DNA of 64,000 nt from Thiodiazotropha sp040507225 (GTDB lineage Bacteria > Pseudomonadota > Gammaproteobacteria > Chromatiales > Chromatiaceae). Below, piece after piece: positions 26,979 through 36,966 of the stretch. The notes beneath the pieces are model-generated. The model had not been told where the DNA came from, made no database searches, and saw only the letters and a program-made list of their open reading frames with translations. The position numbers and the translations under genes were made by a program. The stretch lies in the NCBI GenBank assembly GCA_040507225.1, contig JBEVVG010000005.1, positions 1-64,000 on the forward strand, given 5' to 3'. Every line of letters begins with the position of its first letter. Positions within the stretch are counted from its first letter, which is position 1.

Positions 26979-28265
26979 ATGATAAAAATTAAAGCAGAAA
27001 AATACAGGGTCACCATTTCAAGAAACAACCATTCAACTATTTCGACAACAACCGTGCAATGGCAGGAAGAGATAATTGTTAAAGGTAAGGATATTGCGAT
27101 ACCAGAGGGCGGTAACTGGACAGTGTTTATCTTCTTCATGAACGACATCACGAACGCTCCATCCAATTTGAAGTCGAATTCACTTAATCGATTGTTTATA
27201 TTTTTTCCTGCCGGCCAATATGAAAAGATTCTCGATCTGCTGCGTAACGAGAAACCGGTTTATATCCTATACAATGAAAACCACCCGAATAGCTCGGGCA
27301 TCGTAACAGATGATGAACCAGTTGGAGAGGGTGAGGTGATATGTTGTGGAATTGTCGATAACGATAATCAGGCTGGACAGGATGATGATCGGCCGCAATC
27401 AATGCTTGACTATGTTTACGACAATCTTCAGCTCGGCGTTTCTGCGCATAGCTGGCAAAACTCGTACCTGCTGGCAATTGCTTCACTCTATGTATATGGC
27501 GATTGGATGCTCGAGAATAACGCGGGAAATGAGTTTGAGGATGATTTGAAAGAACGTTTTGAGCCGCTGGTGCGGCCGCCAATGAATTTGAAATTGATCT
27601 CTGATGATGGAATCATTAAATACAACACCGGTCTGCAGGCAATGGTCTTGTCTAATGACGATTTTATTCTGCTTGCTTTTCGGGGAACGCAATTAAATGC
27701 CCATGACTGGACATTGAATTTTACCAAGCTTGCTGCGCCTACGCCGATAATATGGGCCCCGATCGGGGCAATGACCCATCCCGGTTTTCTCGGTTCGATC
27801 AATGCAAACTACGAAGCGATTATCGATGCAATTCGTGATCAACGTTCGAGCAGCAGTCAACCGCTGTTTATAACTGGGCACAGTCTGGGAGGTGCGCTGG
27901 CGATCATTATGGCGTTACGTCTGAAGTTGATGAATGATCATGACGTGCATAATGTGTATACCTATGGTTGCCCACCTGTATCCTGGGGTACTTTTATCAA
28001 TGTATATGATGAAGTGGATTTGGGAAGCCTCACTCAGCGCTGGGTCAATCACCGTGACTGGGCACCAGGCTTGCCTCTACCAGGTTATGGTCACGTGGGT
28101 ATTCCGAATTATATTGGTGCGGATGGGATTGCTACGCCAGGTATGCCGCCAACACCTTTCCTGATTCCGGAATTGGGCGATCATGATATGAAAGTCTATG
28201 CGAATCTGATCAGAAGTAATATGCCAGAGAATTTGCAAAACGATATACCCTCTTTGGTATTTTAG
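26979..28265 (+). CDS. Class 3 lipase family protein
   Basis: A 428-residue alpha/beta hydrolase. The class 3 lipase domain spans about residues 200-385: 'LLAFRGTQLNAHDWTLNF' (oxyanion side), 'FITGHSLGGALAIIMAL' with nucleophile Ser302, 'VYTYGCPPVSW' and 'WVNHRDWAPGLPLPGYGHVG', where the catalytic Asp and His are expected. The first 130 residues match nothing I recognise and no signal peptide is seen. The gene is markedly more AT-rich than its neighbours and stands alone, which suggests horizontal acquisition. RBS AGAGGA lies eight bases before the ATG. Triacylglycerol or phospholipid esters are likely substrates; it could be a toxin-like effector, but no secretion or immunity gene is adjacent. 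Confidence 0.82.
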   Translation: MIKIKAEKYRVTISRNNHSTISTTTVQWQEEIIVKGKDIAIPEGGNWTVFIFFMNDITNAPSNLKSNSLNRLFIFFPAGQYEKILDLLRNEKPVYILYNENHPNSSGIVTDDEPVGEGEVICCGIVDNDNQAGQDDDRPQSMLDYVYDNLQLGVSAHSWQNSYLLAIASLYVYGDWMLENNAGNEFEDDLKERFEPLVRPPMNLKLISDDGIIKYNTGLQAMVLSNDDFILLAFRGTQLNAHDWTLNFTKLAAPTPIIWAPIGAMTHPGFLGSINANYEAIIDAIRDQRSSSSQPLFITGHSLGGALAIIMALRLKLMNDHDVHNVYTYGCPPVSWGTFINVYDEVDLGSLTQRWVNHRDWAPGLPLPGYGHVGIPNYIGADGIATPGMPPTPFLIPELGDHDMKVYANLIRSNMPENLQNDIPSLVF

Positions 28266-28440
28266 GATTTAAGCGAATGGTGTTCGTAGCGGCTTCTATC
28301 TTGGCGATCATTGCAATCAGGGCAGGTCGCTTCTGTGTCAGAGATTGTCATCATACCCTACCGGTGTCTTGACTAGGCAATGAATCACGACTGAAATATG
28401 TAAATCTAGTGGGACTCAGTGAAATTGAGACCGAATGATT

Positions 28441-31086
28441 TCATGGCTCGTTCATGCGTGCCAGCAATTCCGTAAATGAGTCGGCGGAAACCGGCTGGCT
28501 GATCAGGTAGCCCTGGGCAAGATTACAGTCGAGTGATCTGAGGATATCCAGTTGTTCCTGCGTTTCGACCCCTTCGGCAATGACATTGAGTCCAAGATTT
28601 CGTCCCATGGTTATGGCGGCATTGACCAGTTCACGATCTGCGGGATCGGTGGATATGTCCTGTACGAAACTGCGGTCGATTTTCAGTGTGTTGAATGGAT
28701 AGTTGCGCAGATAACTCAACGAGGAATAGCCAGTACCGAAATCATCCATGGAAAGTTTGACTCCAGCTTCATTCAAATCCGTGAGTAGTTGCTCGACAAA
28801 GACATTAGCGCTCATCAGCACGCCTTCTGTAATTTCCAGTTCGAGGATATTAGCCGGTAGTTGATATGATTCGAGTGTCTGTTTCACGAAATGGAGTAGT
28901 GATGGATCACGAAACTGACGGGGCGATAGATTTACTGCGATGGTAAAGTCAATTGAATTACGCCATTGTGAGGTAAGTTCCAGCGCAACCTGTAATACAT
29001 GTCGTCCGACTGGAATGATCTGTCCGGTCTGTTCCAAAACCGGAACGAATTCATCAGGCGGGATTTGCCCCAGGACAGGGGAGTACCAGCGTAAAAGGGC
29101 CTCTGCGCCGACCACCCTAAGACGTTTTGTGTCAACCAATGGCTGAAAATGAACGTATAACTCGTTGCGCTCCAGCGCGCCGTGCAGATGCTCCTCTAAC
29201 AGAAGTCTCCACTGGGCAGCGGAGTTCATATCTTTGGTGTAGTAGTTAAAGGTATTTCGGCCTTCGTCTTTCGAGTAGTACATTGCAGAATCTGCATTGC
29301 GAAGTAACTCGTTGGGAGTCATGCTGTCTGTTGGATAGATCGCGATGCCCAAGCTGCAAGTAAGCAGCAAGTCACGGCCTTTTAGTGTGAATACCTGACG
29401 AAACTGTTGCAGGATGCTGACTGCGATGCTGCGTGCCTCATCCGGGTTATTGAGTCCGCCGAGCAACACCACAAACTCATCGCCACCCAGGCGACCTACA
29501 GTATCGCCGTCCCGTAGGGATTTCGTGAGCCGCTCAGCCGCCTGAATCAGGATTCGGTCGCCAGTATCGTGTCCAAGAGTGTCATTGATCTTCTTGAAAT
29601 CATCTAAATCGAGAAAAAGAACGGCAACCTGAGTACCTGTCCTGCGCGCCTCTTTGATTAGTTGGGATAGGCGGTCGAGTACGAGAAAGCGATTGGGTAA
29701 CTGGGTCAGACTGTCAAAATGGGCATGACGCAGGATTTGCTCCTGTTGACTCTTGAGTAGGGTAATATCCACTGCCGCAGTGCGTATGCCAACCACATCA
29801 CCGTTTCTGACGATGGGTGACGAATAGGTTAGAACCGGAAATGATGAACCGTCTTTGCGCAATGCCTGGTATTCATTACCCTTTATATTCGCTCTGCCTT
29901 CAAGCACGATTTTTTTAGAATTTATATGTACCTTCTCTCGATACTCAGGAACAACCAAGTTTGCAATCGCCATTTCGTTAAGTTCGGATTCTCTGTAACC
30001 GAATGATTTGCAGGCCTGACGATTGGTGTAGGTGATCATGCCTTGCAGATCCATCTCGCAGATGGTCATAGGTAACATGTCCGCAAGTTCTCTGAAACGC
30101 TGTTCGCTCAGTCGTAATGTGTCAGTCGCTCTAACCGATTGAATCGCTTCACTGCTGTAGGAGGCGAGAATCGAACCAACCTCCTTGTCTTCCTCTATAA
30201 AAGGTGAAGCGGTATTACTGTGCAGGGTTAGCAGTCCCATGACTGATCCATCCTTGTGGAGCAGGGGAAAAATCAGAAGTGATGCATCAGAATATCCTTT
30301 CCATCCACTTGGAAAGAATCCGGGGTGATTTCTTATGTCATCGATCAGCAGGGGTTTTCTTGAAACCAGGATTTGCTGGAAGACAGAGTCAGTAGAAATA
30401 GAAAAGGGTATGAACTCAGCAGTGTGTTCTTCGTCAAGTGCATGCGTACGCCGAAGTCCATCGGAATCGACTAAATAGAAGCTGCCACCTGAAGCTGACA
30501 TATGGTCTGCAAAATGATCCAGGATGCGTGATGTGAGGCTGCCTGCATCCGTACAGGCTGAAAAGCCTCGCGCGGTATCCACGATTTTGCGAAGACGCGC
30601 ATTGAGCTTTTCGAGCTTAATGTTGATCTCGTCCAGTTCCCGGGTTCGTTCATTGACCAGATTTTCCAGATGATCCTGATAGTTCCGGTTCTCCTGGATC
30701 AAACGTGCATTGTCCAGAGCCTGATCAATGGTATGTTCGAGTATGCCTTGTCCCGTGACTGGTTTGATCAGATAGTCGTAAGCACCTAATCGTAATGCCT
30801 GAATCGCGTCACCGATTACACCGGCTCCCGATATCACGATGATCGGCAGGTCGGGTGTTATCTGATGACACTCTCGTATCAGGTCGAGACCATTCATAAC
30901 TGGCATGCGCAGATCGGTTAGGATCAGATCAGGGGGTGTTTCACGGATAAGCTCCATCGCCGTCTGCCCGTTATCAGCCGTCAATACCGTGTAACCGATG
31001 TCTTCGAGATGATCCTGAAAGCTTTGACGAATGACAGCTTCGTCATCCACAACGAGTATGCGGATATCATGCAGGTTGATTGGCAT
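28441..31086 (-). CDS. Response regulator-GAF-PAS-GGDEF-EAL protein
   Basis: An 881-residue cytosolic c-di-GMP enzyme under phosphorelay control. Receiver domain about residues 8-125 with phosphoacceptor Asp58 (LILTDLRMP) and Lys in 'YLIKPV'; a coiled segment; GAF about 185-320; PAS about 330-450; GGDEF about 460-620 with an intact GGDEF near 534 and the RDGD inhibitory site; EAL about 630-875 with intact EALLRW, DDFGTGYSS and AEGVE motifs. Both making and degrading c-di-GMP are possible. It lies 12 bases after a single-domain response regulator, in one direction with the histidine kinase at 31630-34653. Confidence 0.93.
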   Translation of the reverse strand: MPINLHDIRILVVDDEAVIRQSFQDHLEDIGYTVLTADNGQTAMELIRETPPDLILTDLRMPVMNGLDLIRECHQITPDLPIIVISGAGVIGDAIQALRLGAYDYLIKPVTGQGILEHTIDQALDNARLIQENRNYQDHLENLVNERTRELDEINIKLEKLNARLRKIVDTARGFSACTDAGSLTSRILDHFADHMSASGGSFYLVDSDGLRRTHALDEEHTAEFIPFSISTDSVFQQILVSRKPLLIDDIRNHPGFFPSGWKGYSDASLLIFPLLHKDGSVMGLLTLHSNTASPFIEEDKEVGSILASYSSEAIQSVRATDTLRLSEQRFRELADMLPMTICEMDLQGMITYTNRQACKSFGYRESELNEMAIANLVVPEYREKVHINSKKIVLEGRANIKGNEYQALRKDGSSFPVLTYSSPIVRNGDVVGIRTAAVDITLLKSQQEQILRHAHFDSLTQLPNRFLVLDRLSQLIKEARRTGTQVAVLFLDLDDFKKINDTLGHDTGDRILIQAAERLTKSLRDGDTVGRLGGDEFVVLLGGLNNPDEARSIAVSILQQFRQVFTLKGRDLLLTCSLGIAIYPTDSMTPNELLRNADSAMYYSKDEGRNTFNYYTKDMNSAAQWRLLLEEHLHGALERNELYVHFQPLVDTKRLRVVGAEALLRWYSPVLGQIPPDEFVPVLEQTGQIIPVGRHVLQVALELTSQWRNSIDFTIAVNLSPRQFRDPSLLHFVKQTLESYQLPANILELEITEGVLMSANVFVEQLLTDLNEAGVKLSMDDFGTGYSSLSYLRNYPFNTLKIDRSFVQDISTDPADRELVNAAITMGRNLGLNVIAEGVETQEQLDILRSLDCNLAQGYLISQPVSADSFTELLARMNEP

Positions 31087-31098
31087 CTTAAAGACTCA

Positions 31099-31476
31099 CT
31101 ATATCTTCAAATTACTCATAAGTAGAACCAGTTCTTGCTTGAGTTCGCCTAGGTCTCTGAGCGGCTTTTTACAAAGCCAACTCGATACATTTGCAAACAC
31201 ATGCAGATCAGGAGGTATTATGAAATCAGGGGATCCTGTACAAATCAGAAAACCCATCCTGGGGTGGCGAGGCGCACTCAGGCGGATGAACTCATTGCCA
31301 TCAATGCCGGGTAGGCGGATATCCACGATGGCGGCAGAAAACTTCTGCTGTTTCAAAAGGGCGAATGCCGCCTCTGCTGAATCGGCCTCAACTGTTTGCC
31401 AGTCCTGGTCTTCAAAGTAGTCGCTCAGACTCTGACGGATTATATGCTCATCATCCAATATCAGGATCTTAATCAT
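31099..31476 (-). CDS. Single-domain response regulator
   Basis: A 125-residue CheY-like receiver with no output domain. Acidic pocket 'ILDDEH' near residues 6-10, phospho-acceptor Asp in 'AAIVDIRLPG', Thr in 'LICTGS' and Lys in 'LCKKPL'. I prefer ATG 31476 (AAGG at proper spacing) over the in-frame ATG at 31488. It probably accepts phosphate from the neighbouring kinase and either passes it on or acts by protein contact. Confidence 0.88.
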   Translation of the reverse strand: MIKILILDDEHIIRQSLSDYFEDQDWQTVEADSAEAAFALLKQQKFSAAIVDIRLPGIDGNEFIRLSAPRHPRMGFLICTGSPDFIIPPDLHVFANVSSWLCKKPLRDLGELKQELVLLMSNLKI

Positions 31477-31629
31477 ATCTGCCTTCATACGAATAAAGGG
31501 TCTGGTGCGGAGCTGGTTATATCTATCAACCGGGCATTAGCAGGCGATTTACAGAGATCATGGCTAAGTATCATCATCATCGACAGGCAATTCATATCAG
31601 AGCATGAAAAGGTTTTAGTGTTACAGGTT

Positions 31630-34600
31630 TCATTCAGAAGTAACTCGGTGTATCGGCAGGCAGATCTTAAAACGTGAACCATTTCCTGGTGACGACTCAA
31701 CACTCATGCGTCCGTCGTGGTTCTCGCAAATGATGAAATACGAAATGCTCAGGCCCAATCCGGTCCCCACGCCAACCGCCTTGGTTGTGAAGAAGGGTTC
31801 AAACACCCGCCTGCGGGTGGTTTCGTCCATGCCTGGCCCATTGTCTTCGACCTCAAGACAGACCTGCTTCGACTTCTGATCGAGATAGGTTCGCAGGATG
31901 AATCTGGATGTGGATGTTTCATTCTCCGCCATGGCCTGCGCTCCATTACTCAGCAGATTCAACAGGACCTGCTGTATCTTCGCGCCTTCACAGGGTATTT
32001 CAGGAAGTTGGTCAGCGTAATCCCTGATAATTTGAATCTGTTTGAAATCATATTCTTTCTTCAGGTCATAGTCCGCCATGGCCAGTTTGATGGACTTGTC
32101 CATTAACTCGTTAATCGAGTGGGACGAGATGGTTGCGTTGCTTTTTCTCGCGAAACTCAGCATGTTGTCGACGATTTCAGCAATACGACTGCCAGAGTCC
32201 CTGATGGCATCCAGCATGCGTGGGATGCCACGCTCCTGCATGAAGGTCTGTATTGCATTTGTTGTGGTCCCTGCCGCCTCTGCCGCATTAATGCTGGCAG
32301 GGTTTTCAAGTTTGTCTGTCAGTCGGTTTGACAGCACGTTCGCCGTCTGCAGGATGCCGGCCAACGGGTTATTGATCTCGTGTGCCATCCCGGCGGCAAG
32401 GCCTCCTACTGAAAGCATCTTCTCACTTTGTATCATCATCTCCTGCAGTTTCACTTTCTCGGAAACATCATCGATCCGGATTACCGCACCCTCAACACCG
32501 TTCGTAACCAGTGGATAGATGGTGACATCTTCATAACAGGCATGGTTCTCACAGGGCCGAGTATTGGCCTGCTCGTGGATGATTTCCCGAGTACGGATGC
32601 TGTGTCTGATCTTTTCAGCCATCGCCGACATCCATGGCAGTAGATCAGTAACATTGTTGCCTCGTGCATTGTCGGCATTGATGCCTGTGGACTGTTCAAC
32701 AGTTTTGTTCCATTGGGTGACACGTCCATCGCTGTCAACACCTATCAACGCGGATGGCATGGAATCGATGATGTTGGTGAGATAGTTTCGCAGACGATAA
32801 AGCTCTTTTTCATTCTGCTTGCGGGATGTGATGTCCTGAACAAAAGCCACATGGAAATCCTGACCTTCAAATCGCATGACGTTCTCGATTACCTGAATCG
32901 GAAAGATTTCGCCATTCTTACGCTGATGTTGGGCCTCCAAGGTTCTGGTTTTTTCCTTATTCAAAACACTGATGCCGTAACTCCAATCTTCTTTCTCGAA
33001 TCCCGGGGCGAAATCGAACACGCTCATTTTTCGTAGTTCATTTCGGGTGTAGCCAAGACTTGAACAACCCTCTTCATTGACGTCGAGAATCTCGCCTGAT
33101 CTTCCCATCTTCCAGATACCAATCGGCGCCTTGTCAAAGATGAATTGGGTGAGTCTGAGGGACTCCTCAATAATCTTACGGTGAGATATGTCTGTGTGCG
33201 TGCCGATGAAGCGCAACGGTTTCCCCGCTTCATCGCGATTCACAACTTTTCCTTTGCCCTGAATCCACATGAAACTGCCATCTTTACGCCGAAAACGGAA
33301 TTCAACCTCGAAATTTTCCAGTTCACCGGTAAGATATCTCTCCACGGTGGCTTTGACTCGTTCCGCGTCATCCTGATGCGTCCGCTTTTCCCACTCTTCG
33401 AGTGCACATGGAAACTCACCGGGAAGGTATCCTGCCATGGTGTAATAGCGTGCATCAAAGTAGACTTGATCCTGTTCCAGATACCAATCCCAGATTCCCT
33501 CGTTGGCGCCAGAAAGGGCCAGATCCAGCCGCTGTTGCTTCTCCCTCAGGGCCTGCTCCATCTGTTTGTGTTCGGAGATGTCCTGAACGAATGCGACGTG
33601 AAATTCTTCACCCTCGAATCTCATGATATTGTCTAGAACCTGAATCGGGATAACCTTGCCGTCCTTTCTACGGTTGAAGGTTTCGATTGTTTGAACCCCG
33701 TGGTTGCGCAGATTCGTCATGAACTCCGGCCAGACGTCTCGTGTCAGTACGGTGTCGACGTCAAAGATATCCATCTTGCGAAGTTCCTGCTGCGAATATC
33801 CCAGATAGCGGGACACCTGCTCATTGGTTTGCAGGAACTCGCCCTCATCACCCAGAACAAATATTGCGATGTCAGCCTTGTCGAAAATAAACTGCGAAAA
33901 GCGCAATGAGGTTTCCATCGTCTTGCGCTCCGTGATATCGGTCACGAGGCCGTAAAAAACTGTCTGATCTCCGACTTGGCGGGGCACTGAGTGGGCTTCT
34001 ATCCATATGTTTTCTCCCTTAGGCGTGGTGAATCGCCCTTCATAATGCCACACGCTCTGGTTTGCTACTGCCTCCTGGATAGACATGATAAAAGGACTTT
34101 GATCCTCATGCGGAAGGCAAGCAACGAATTCGTCGAAAAAATTAGGGGGTTCTGGGTCGATACCCAGAATTTCCATGCATTTATCACGTATAACCGTGAT
34201 GACTGAACTCCCGCTTTCGACGCTTTCCGGGGTAGGGGCCATGAACTGGTATACGACCCCTGGCACATTGGAGACAAGTTCCTTGAGTCGTTGTTCGCTT
34301 TCACGGAGGTCGTTTTCACGATTGCGAAATTTATCAGCCACACTCCGCAGATTGTCATTGAGTTGATCAAATTCTCTGGTGAAGGCCTCGGGCCATTGAA
34401 CCACTTCTGAGCCGGTTGCAATCATCTCCACGCGTTTGGAGCAGTCCTTTATGGTGTTGGAGAGACGGGTTGTCATGATCCAGGTCAATCCGAGCGTGGG
34501 AGCCAAAGCCAGCGCCATACTTATGAAGATAGCGGAGGTCGGGATGTGTGGCGTGAGCAGCCATATGAATAGGGCAAAAGTGGCGGCTTCTATAAAGGCT

Positions 34601-34653
34601 AAGGCGCCGAACCTGAAATAGAGATGTCGCTCCAGGGGCAGCAGTGTTTTCAT
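31630..34653 (-). CDS. Multi-PAS sensor histidine kinase
   Basis: A 1007-residue inner-membrane kinase from ATG 34653 (GGATCAGG upstream); an in-frame upstream ATG at 34737 is less likely. Two helices at about 12-30 and 35-57 with almost no periplasmic loop, then about five PAS/PAC domains (about 125-760). The kinase core has H-box 'GMAHEINNPLAGILQ', N-box 'LLNLLSNGAQAM', 'DNGPGMDE' and 'GTGLGLSIS'. Two PAS units are near-duplicates, sharing 'RFEG.[ED]FHVAFVQDI' and '[FI]PIQV..N[IV]MRFEG', evidence of internal duplication. With little periplasmic domain it probably senses intracellular redox state or ligands. No receiver is fused at the C-terminus; partners are the two regulators downstream. 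Confidence 0.92.
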   Translation of the reverse strand: MKTLLPLERHLYFRFGALAFIEAATFALFIWLLTPHIPTSAIFISMALALAPTLGLTWIMTTRLSNTIKDCSKRVEMIATGSEVVQWPEAFTREFDQLNDNLRSVADKFRNRENDLRESEQRLKELVSNVPGVVYQFMAPTPESVESGSSVITVIRDKCMEILGIDPEPPNFFDEFVACLPHEDQSPFIMSIQEAVANQSVWHYEGRFTTPKGENIWIEAHSVPRQVGDQTVFYGLVTDITERKTMETSLRFSQFIFDKADIAIFVLGDEGEFLQTNEQVSRYLGYSQQELRKMDIFDVDTVLTRDVWPEFMTNLRNHGVQTIETFNRRKDGKVIPIQVLDNIMRFEGEEFHVAFVQDISEHKQMEQALREKQQRLDLALSGANEGIWDWYLEQDQVYFDARYYTMAGYLPGEFPCALEEWEKRTHQDDAERVKATVERYLTGELENFEVEFRFRRKDGSFMWIQGKGKVVNRDEAGKPLRFIGTHTDISHRKIIEESLRLTQFIFDKAPIGIWKMGRSGEILDVNEEGCSSLGYTRNELRKMSVFDFAPGFEKEDWSYGISVLNKEKTRTLEAQHQRKNGEIFPIQVIENVMRFEGQDFHVAFVQDITSRKQNEKELYRLRNYLTNIIDSMPSALIGVDSDGRVTQWNKTVEQSTGINADNARGNNVTDLLPWMSAMAEKIRHSIRTREIIHEQANTRPCENHACYEDVTIYPLVTNGVEGAVIRIDDVSEKVKLQEMMIQSEKMLSVGGLAAGMAHEINNPLAGILQTANVLSNRLTDKLENPASINAAEAAGTTTNAIQTFMQERGIPRMLDAIRDSGSRIAEIVDNMLSFARKSNATISSHSINELMDKSIKLAMADYDLKKEYDFKQIQIIRDYADQLPEIPCEGAKIQQVLLNLLSNGAQAMAENETSTSRFILRTYLDQKSKQVCLEVEDNGPGMDETTRRRVFEPFFTTKAVGVGTGLGLSISYFIICENHDGRMSVESSPGNGSRFKICLPIHRVTSE

Positions 34654-35386
34654 AAAACCTGATCCGTTTGCTGGGATAAGATTCGCTGTAAGGAAACCTG
34701 AGTAGAATACCTGCCGGTAAACAATCTGCTCAAACACATTACGTCACAGTGACAATCACTCAGGGACATATTGTCGTAAATTATCTGCGTGGGTATCAAT
34801 CAGGAATTGTCCGTCCGAACAAGGTTCTCATTGACACTACCCTCTTGTGACAATTTAAGAATAGCTACTTTTCTGTGATTTATTCTCGCGGCAGCACCGT
34901 ACACGATGTTAGCCTGACGATTGTGATGCTTGTTGAGTACTTTATTTCCTTTCAGCTTGATTCACTTGGGTGCAGTGAGGCGGTGTGCAACCTAAATGGG
35001 GCTGCTGAAGTATCACCGCATGGATTTATCAGGCGTCTTAATCTGAGCAAGGGTACTCAGAAGGTATTCGAATTTAAAAATTCGCGAAAAAGGAGCTTCT
35101 GCACCTTACGAAAGGTGAGGATTTGGAGGGGTAATATAAGGGTTAACCCGGGTATTCAATCGTTATCAGGGTCAGGAAATACATCTGCAACCGTATGCAT
35201 AGGGCTTTCGAGTGAATTGCTCGACTGCTCTTGAGCAGGTTCTTCCGGGCAAGTATTCGCAAATCTTGCGTTTCCAGGATGTTCCTCGCTACAGACAGTG
35301 CTGATATGTCTGGACACCCGTCATGGAATGAAGCGGAGAAACTGTTGCTGCAGATTCAGAGCCTGGTCGAGAGTGCTGTTCTCGTA
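34654..35386. other. Intergenic region between kinase and DUF6279 genes
   Basis: A 733-base gap. Two small hairpin-like inverted repeats are visible: a perfect AT-rich palindrome around 35068-35083 and CACCTT/AAGGTG near 35101-35117, with TTAACC-type palindrome GGGTTAACCC near 35149-35158. Frames here are not convincing as proteins. The region is AT-richer than the flanking genes. Confidence 0.45.
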
Positions 35387-36295
35387 TCAGGAAGCCACAG
35401 GTTCACTCCTGCAAGCCAGATCGTCAAAATCGCCTGCCACGTTTTCAACCTGGCGTTTCAGTTCGTGCTTTTGCTCATCGCTGAGCTGTTGAACAATTTG
35501 ATAGATCATGTCGATCGTAACATCTCGATTGTGATCTAGGCGCTGTTGGTAATCGGGGGTGCGCAGTGTACGCGGGTTGGTCAACAGTTCGGCGAGATCA
35601 CGCTGGAAAGTCTCGGGATCATCGCGGCTGTTTACGATCTCCCGCAGGCGTGACTGCCAGCGTTTACGTACTTCCAGCCCCTCGAGGCCCAGCGGTTGGA
35701 ACTGCCGGCTCCAGACGACCAGTACCTGTGCCTGTCCCTCATTCAGTTCGCCGAACCAGCGCTGCAATTCCTTGTCCATACGTTCCCGGTAGTCATCGCG
35801 CAACGCTTCGTCACTGGTGGCTTCGAACTCCTCCAGCCATTCGCTGTTGGTTTCCTCAAAACCTTCGAAGAGTTCCCTGATCTGGGTTTCATCCGCGGTG
35901 AGCAGGATATCGCCGATCGCCGGGCTGCCCTGCTGCATGATGCCCGCCCAGGCCTGTTGGACACGTTCGTTGAAGGTTACCAGTTCGCTCCGGTTCAGGT
36001 CGTCGCTGCGGAAACGCCGATCAACATCGCGCAACAATTGCGCATAGTCGGTGACCTGGGTGCTGCAATGCCAGCGCAGGAAATTCTCGACCCGCGCATC
36101 CAGCATGCTGTCCTGGTCGTCGGACAGGGGCATGTAAGAGCCGAGGTATTGCGGCAACAGCCAGTCCAGGTTGTTGTAGGCCAGCTGGATGCGACTGCAG
36201 GCCGACAGCAGCAGCGCCAGCAGGAGTGTGCGGAAAAGCGGCCACAGCAGGCCCGGTCTGCTGTCGTTGCTGATATGGAACGGGTTGTACTGCAT
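35387..36295 (-). CDS. DUF6279 family lipoprotein
   Basis: A 302-residue protein. I start at ATG 36295 (a longer in-frame reading exists upstream but lacks a signal). Residues 1-28 form a lipoprotein signal with lipobox LLLSAC followed by 'SRIQLAYNNLDWLLPQYL', the pattern that opens DUF6279 proteins of Gammaproteobacteria. The rest is predicted alpha-helical with many charged residues. The biochemical role is unknown. It lies 20 bases after the membrane-protein gene at 36316-36966, in the same direction. Confidence 0.82.
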   Translation of the reverse strand: MQYNPFHISNDSRPGLLWPLFRTLLLALLLSACSRIQLAYNNLDWLLPQYLGSYMPLSDDQDSMLDARVENFLRWHCSTQVTDYAQLLRDVDRRFRSDDLNRSELVTFNERVQQAWAGIMQQGSPAIGDILLTADETQIRELFEGFEETNSEWLEEFEATSDEALRDDYRERMDKELQRWFGELNEGQAQVLVVWSRQFQPLGLEGLEVRKRWQSRLREIVNSRDDPETFQRDLAELLTNPRTLRTPDYQQRLDHNRDVTIDMIYQIVQQLSDEQKHELKRQVENVAGDFDDLACRSEPVAS

Positions 36296-36315
36296 ATCGC
36301 CTGCCTCCAAGCGGG

Positions 36316-36966
36316 TTACTGCGAGGTCTTCAGCGACATCCGATAGCCGGCTGCCGTGAGTATCCAGCCCGCCACCAGCGCCACCATGATCGCTTTCATC
36401 TGACCAATGGCAAAGCCGCGGCTGCCCGTTGCGAGCATTTTTTCCGGATCCAGGGCAAAGGAGGGCATTCCGCCGACGCCGCACAGGTTCCAGGCGACAA
36501 CGGCGAAGCACAGGTAGCCGGCACCTTGCAGGTCCGCGCCGAGACGTGCCCCGGGTGGCAGGCTGGCCCGGTGCCTGCCCCACAACCAGAGAGTAGCCAG
36601 CACCAGAACCAGGATAGTGTAACCACCGGTGCCGAAAAAAACCGCGCTGGGTGCCCGTCCGGCGATGCCTGGCACCAGTATGGCGGAGAGTGCGACAAGT
36701 AGTACGCTGAACCCAAACAGCAGGCGTTTACCGGTGGCGGGTTCGCTCGCCATGAACATGCCGGTGGCGCAGATCGCCATGCCGAGCGGAAAACCGAAGG
36801 CGAAAGACAGAAAACCCAGCCAGCCTGTCGCGCCGTACCTGGCCAGAAAGCCCCGGTCTCCCAGGATCTCGAGTTCGTCCTGAATGAGGCTGCCGGCGAG
36901 CACGCTGACCAATACGACGGCCAGCCCGATGGCGAAGACCCACTGCCCCTGACGTTGAATCTGCAT
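36316..36966 (-). CDS. Six-helix membrane protein, unknown
   Basis: A 216-residue membrane protein starting at ATG 36966 (MQIQRQGQW); an upstream in-frame start at 36987 is possible. About six helices. A short hydrophilic loop follows the first helix ('QDELEILGDRGFLARYG'). I recognise no family. It is upstream of, and probably co-transcribed with, the DUF6279 lipoprotein. Confidence 0.7.
   Translation of the reverse strand: MQIQRQGQWVFAIGLAVVLVSVLAGSLIQDELEILGDRGFLARYGATGWLGFLSFAFGFPLGMAICATGMFMASEPATGKRLLFGFSVLLVALSAILVPGIAGRAPSAVFFGTGGYTILVLVLATLWLWGRHRASLPPGARLGADLQGAGYLCFAVVAWNLCGVGGMPSFALDPEKMLATGSRGFAIGQMKAIMVALVAGWILTAAGYRMSLKTSQ

Noticed and set aside
34875..35539. Two plus-strand frames of 102-119 codons after the kinase gene
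   Set aside because: Unusual composition, no initiation signal, and the second overlaps the DUF6279 gene on the other strand.
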